From the NCBI RefSeq assembly GCF_033097365.1, contig NZ_AP028461.1, forward strand, positions 4,960,001 through 5,024,000: a stretch of DNA of 64,000 bases. Direction: 5' to 3'. The position numbers and the translations under genes were made by a program. Under the pieces are notes generated by a model that ran no database searches, was not told the origin of the DNA, and was given only the letters and a program-made list of their open reading frames with translations. This DNA is from Actinoplanes sichuanensis. Its GTDB lineage: Bacteria; Actinomycetota; Actinomycetes; Mycobacteriales; Micromonosporaceae. Shown one piece after another: positions 61,049 to 64,000 of this stretch (position 1 is its first letter; each line of letters begins with the position of its first letter).

Positions 61049-61175
61049 GACGGGCCACGCTACCGGACGCCGCCCGCAGAACAGCCACGCACAGCGATGC
61101 GTGATCGGCGAAATCGGTTGCCGCCCTGTCGATGTGTGGCACCGTGTTGCTCGCCGCCCCTACCGCGAGGACACC

Positions 61176-61649
61176 GTGACCATCTACTTCTACGGCGCCG
61201 ACGATGTTCCGTACGGCTGCTTCTCCAACTTCTCCTCGCACGGCTTCGACCTCGACGGGCACTGGTGGCCGACCGCCGAGCACTACTTCCAGGCCCAGAA
61301 GTTCGCAGGCACGCGCCAAGCCGACGCGATCCGCCTGGCGGCCGGCCCGTTACGCGCCGCCGAACTGGGCCGTGACCGGTCCCGGCCGCTACGCCGCGAC
61401 TGGGAACGGGTCAAGGACGACGTGATGCGTCGGGCCGTCGCGGCCAAGTTCACCGCCCACGACGACATCCGCGCCATCCTGCTCGACACCGGCGACACCG
61501 AGATCGTCGAGGACACCGGCACCGACCACTACTGGGGACGCGGCCGCACCGGCACCGGCAAGAACATGCTCGGCCGGATCCTGATGCGCACCCGCAGCCG
61601 GCTACGCGCCGACCCCACCTCGGACGAGAAGTCCGGCCGGATCCGCTGA
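61176..61649 (+). CDS. NADAR family N-glycosidase (YbiA-like)
   Basis: A 157-residue NADAR protein. FYGADDVPYGCFSNFSSHGF, WWPTAEHYFQAQKFAGT and the final DHYWGRGRTGTGKNMLGRIL are diagnostic, with the catalytic Glu in TAEHYFQ. NADAR enzymes hydrolyse N-glycosidic bonds, for riboflavin-pathway clean-up in YbiA and for removing ADP-ribose from guanine in DNA in phage-defence relatives. The GTG at 61176 follows GCGAGG. Near a NACHT gene, but the role is not settled. Confidence 0.9.
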   Translation: MTIYFYGADDVPYGCFSNFSSHGFDLDGHWWPTAEHYFQAQKFAGTRQADAIRLAAGPLRAAELGRDRSRPLRRDWERVKDDVMRRAVAAKFTAHDDIRAILLDTGDTEIVEDTGTDHYWGRGRTGTGKNMLGRILMRTRSRLRADPTSDEKSGRIR

Positions 61650-61823
61650 ATGAGGCTGGAAGCCGAATCTTGCTCCCCGGTTATGGCTGCAACGCATTTC
61701 GACGTTCGATCCGATCAGTGGGGACTCCGCACGGGGAGCGACCTTCTCGCCTTCCCGAGCTCCAACCGCGCCAGGCTGGTCGGGTCGGTGTTTCTCACCC
61801 TGCACGACGGGTGTCCCCATGCC

Positions 61824-62537
61824 TCACCGGCTGCGTTCGGCGCGGCGCCGCACATTCGGGGCGGGGTCGCGAAGGGCTGATCGGCACCTCTCGCGGTGGC
61901 CCGGCACTGCGAGCCGGCGAAGCAGTTCGAGTGAGATCTCACGACGATACGAACTGTCGGCGGTCAGTCCCTGCCGGCCCAGTTCGGTGATGGTGGCCGC
62001 CAGGTGGGCGGATCGGCGGGCCAGTGTCCGCAGGCTCGCCATCGCGGCACCCTGGACCGAGGGGTCGGGGTCCGACAACCCGGCCACCAACGCCTCCAGC
62101 ACGGATGTGTCGACCTCGCGGATCTTCCGCAATCCGATCAACGCGGCGCACCGCACCGGCACCCGCGCATCGCGTGATGCTGCGACAAGCATCGGGACGG
62201 CGTGGCTCGAATCGAGCTCGACCAGCGTACGGACCGCCGCTTCCCGGACGGTGTAGTCGTCGTCCAGGATCAGCGGCGCGACGGTCGCCGCGGCGGGCTG
62301 CGGAGTGAGCCTGGCCAGACCGCGAACGGCTCCCAGGCGTACCCGCACGTCGGCGTCCTGTGCGGCGCAGACGAGCGCGTGAGCGATCGCCTCCTGCTCC
62401 GCGCTGCCCGAAGGCGACCGGCGGGCGGCCGTCGCGATCCCCCGGACCGCCGTGCGCCGCTCGAAGACGGTGGTCGCCGCGAACCGCCGCAGCAGAAACG
62501 CCACCTCGTGACGGACGGCCGGCGTGGACTCAGTCAT
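61824..62537 (-). CDS. HEAT-repeat protein
   Basis: A 237-residue all-helical protein with about five HEAT repeats of roughly 30 residues (DADVRVRLGAVRGLARL, DDYTVREAAVRTLVELD, DARVPVRCAALIGLRKI, DPDPSVQGAAMASLRTLARR), usually scaffolds for protein binding. No catalytic residues. ATG 62537. Function unknown. Confidence 0.75.
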   Translation of the reverse strand: MTESTPAVRHEVAFLLRRFAATTVFERRTAVRGIATAARRSPSGSAEQEAIAHALVCAAQDADVRVRLGAVRGLARLTPQPAAATVAPLILDDDYTVREAAVRTLVELDSSHAVPMLVAASRDARVPVRCAALIGLRKIREVDTSVLEALVAGLSDPDPSVQGAAMASLRTLARRSAHLAATITELGRQGLTADSSYRREISLELLRRLAVPGHRERCRSALRDPAPNVRRRAERSR

Positions 62538-62674
62538 GCCTCGATCATCGCGCCGAGAGGCAACCAGCGGGATCGACCGAGGGCCGCGACCTGTGAAGAA
62601 GCCTTGGACACCGGCGGTCAGGGTGCCCGAGGCCGGGCCGGACAGACCGTCAGGTGTACGGCCACGGCGTCCGA

Positions 62675-63031
62675 TCAGATCGGCGGGCCGCCCCGGCAGA
62701 CGAAGTACGCCGGGTCGACCACCCGGCCCGCGGCCGTGTCGGTGACCGTCGCCGACACGGTGTAGGCCCGGCCCGGCGTGCACTTCCCGGACGCCCCGGT
62801 GGTGTAGACCTCGCTGAACGAGGCGCCACTCCAGACCGTGGAGTACGGCGCGGTACCTCCGGCGATGCCCACCCAGCAGATGAACGAACCGGCACCCTCG
62901 GCGTAGCAGACGACGCCGGCGGTGAGCGGGGCGGCAGCCGACGCGGCACCGACCGGCGCTCCGGTCAGTGCGACACCGGCCGCCACGGTCACCGCCGCGG
63001 CACGTCGCAGCCATTCTCTGGTTTGAGTCAT
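62675..63031 (-). CDS. Small secreted Cys-containing protein
   Basis: A 118-residue exported protein: signal peptide residues 1-33 (REWLRRAAAVTVAAGVALTG, ending AASA). The mature part has four Cys (GVVCYAEG, SFICWVG, GKCTPG, FVCRGG) and an immunoglobulin-like strand pattern (YTVSATVTDTAAGRVV). No family recognised. ATG 63031. Confidence 0.65.
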   Translation of the reverse strand: MTQTREWLRRAAAVTVAAGVALTGAPVGAASAAAPLTAGVVCYAEGAGSFICWVGIAGGTAPYSTVWSGASFSEVYTTGASGKCTPGRAYTVSATVTDTAAGRVVDPAYFVCRGGPPI

Positions 63032-63351
63032 GCCGACCAATCAAGCACCACCCGACCGACCCCGAGCCGCATCCTGGACAGAATTGGACAGGACCGCATG
63101 GTGCGACGGACGGCTACGGCAGAACCGGCTCCGCCCAGGCGGTGAGCGTGAAAGTCGGCTCGGACGGGAACGGACCACGCCCGAGCGTCAGGTCCGCGAC
63201 GTGAGCGCCGACATGCCCGTCTGGGACCGTCATCACCCGGCCACGACCGCGAAGGCCGACCCGGATCAGATAGCGCAGGCGCTCCCGAAGACCAGGCGCC
63301 GATCATGCCAGATCGGCGATCGCCTAGTTGATCAAGACGGAGCGGGAGGCC
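63032..63351. other. 320-bp intergenic region
   Basis: Between two divergent genes. No convincing gene seen: open frames here lack ribosome sites and coding patterns. A TGGACAG direct repeat (about 63073 and 63085) and a short GATC-rich symmetric stretch near 63300-63325 are the only features noticed. Confidence 0.5.
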
Positions 63352-63831
63352 ATGCTGGTACGCGTGAGCGACAGTTACCTCCGATTGATCCCCACGGACA
63401 ACCGGTGGCAGCCGGATCCCGGAGCAGCGGCGGCGGCAGCGAGCTACGTGACCCGGCTCTTCTCCGGGCCGCAGGATGACGTCGAGGAGGTGGAGACCGA
63501 GTTCTACGACGTGGTGACCCTGGTCGACGCCGGCGAGAACACCACCCGGATCTCCTGCCCGGACTGCGACGGCGACATCGAGATCGACTGGTTCCTCGAT
63601 CTGGTCGAGGAGACGGGCGAAACGTTCGGCACCCTGGATGTCGAGGTGCCGTGCTGTGGATCCGTCGTCGCACTGGACTCGCTCCGCTACGACTGGCCGG
63701 TCGGGTTCGCGCGTTTCGAGATCTGCGTGATGAACCCGGTCCGGGCCGAGTACGAGCTCGACTCCGCCGAGCTCGCCGAGGTGGCGAGACTCCTGGGACA
63801 CCCGGTCGCCCAGATCCTCGCGCACTACTGA
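63352..63831 (+). CDS. Hypothetical protein with zinc-ribbon-like Cys motifs
   Basis: A 159-residue acidic protein. RISCPDCDGDIEID and VEVPCCGSVVALDS hold two Cys pairs that could form a zinc ribbon. DSLRYDWPVGFARFEICVMN resembles uncharacterised actinobacterial proteins. ATG 63352 with GGGAGG just upstream; frame open to 63328. Function unknown. Confidence 0.65.
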   Translation: MLVRVSDSYLRLIPTDNRWQPDPGAAAAAASYVTRLFSGPQDDVEEVETEFYDVVTLVDAGENTTRISCPDCDGDIEIDWFLDLVEETGETFGTLDVEVPCCGSVVALDSLRYDWPVGFARFEICVMNPVRAEYELDSAELAEVARLLGHPVAQILAHY

Positions 63832-63847
63832 TCGGCGGGCGCCGGGA

Positions 63848-64000
63848 TCACCACAAGACGACGGCGCCCGGGAAGGCTGCCGGGTGGACCGGAGCGCTGT
63901 CACGGTCACCCTCGTCGGGAATCACCGCCACCCGGTCGTCGGCCAGGGGCACCACGACCGACGGGATCCCGGCGGCACGCAGCGCGGCCACGGTGGCGTC
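63848..64000 (-). CDS. Partial gene at right edge, unknown product
   Basis: Fifty codons ending at a TGA at 63848-63850; the 5' part lies beyond the window. The visible C-terminus (TVAALRAAGIPSVVVPLADD, RVAVIPDEGD) has coding-like codon pattern. No family assigned. Convergent with the preceding gene, 16 bases apart. Confidence 0.5.
   Translation of the reverse strand, partial: DATVAALRAAGIPSVVVPLADDRVAVIPDEGDRDSAPVHPAAFPGAVVLW

Noticed and set aside
63028..63909. 293-codon minus-strand frame covering the 3' intergenic region
   Set aside because: It is antisense to the gene at 63352 and has no family motif or ribosome site; the plus-strand zinc-ribbon-like gene is preferred.
1..64000. tRNA/rRNA genes, integrases, transposases, att sites
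   Set aside because: None recognised by eye on either strand; absence of short RNA genes cannot be proven without a covariance search.

Overview
The window is high-GC actinobacterial chromosome. The gene set (CBM2-linked GH5 cellulase, mycothiol-type DinB fold protein, ECF41 sigma factor, IdeR-type boxes, many GTG starts, several STAND ATPases with NB-ARC, NACHT or WD40 modules) fits Micromonosporaceae, most like Actinoplanes; the genus is an inference. No tRNA, rRNA, CRISPR array, integrase, transposase or prophage gene was seen. Genes are tightly packed, many overlapping by 4 bases (GTGA/ATGA).

Left part (1-21 kb): a large-subunit catalase cut by the window edge; a compact group of methyltransferase, glutamate-cysteine-ligase-like enzyme, haem-oxygenase-fold di-iron oxidase, CDGSH Fe-S protein, ATP-grasp enzyme and GNAT that may be a small biosynthetic or redox module; an ECF sigma factor with a membrane-anchored partner; a GGDEF-EAL protein; a MocR regulator; a secreted I36-type inhibitor; a secreted cellulase; a PadR regulator with its membrane partner; a P-loop/DinB pair; a GIY-YIG protein; a WYL regulator divergent from a VOC protein; and a broken WD40 gene.

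Middle part (21-41 kb): an NB-ARC/TPR STAND protein carrying an N-terminal RHIM-like (amyloid-type) motif; two CNNM/CorC-type transporters divergent from a MerR regulator; a complete potassium module kdpF-kdpA-kdpB-kdpC-kdpD preceded by a further 27-residue membrane peptide, but with no kdpE beside kdpD; a PadR/DUF1048 cassette; and an APC-superfamily (KimA-like) permease. The kdp leader and the permease leader share a direct-repeat element, TTnACGC-N4-TTGACGCC, which suggests joint control by an OmpR-type regulator such as KdpE. A secreted protein with a near-perfect 417-bp-offset internal duplication follows.

Right part (41-64 kb): a tagaturonate-reductase-like enzyme, small membrane proteins, methyltransferase and GNAT, an ECF41 sigma factor with a flavoprotein oxidoreductase, a CDF cation exporter, a membrane-embedded NACHT ATPase, a BlaI-type regulator, the EfeUOB iron importer behind two IdeR/DtxR-type boxes, fructosamine kinase, DUF4253, a large NACHT ATPase with an N-terminal helical domain, DUF3052, NADAR, HEAT-repeat and small secreted proteins. 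Four STAND-type loci in 41 kb make this a candidate immunity-rich accessory stretch in an otherwise metabolic region.
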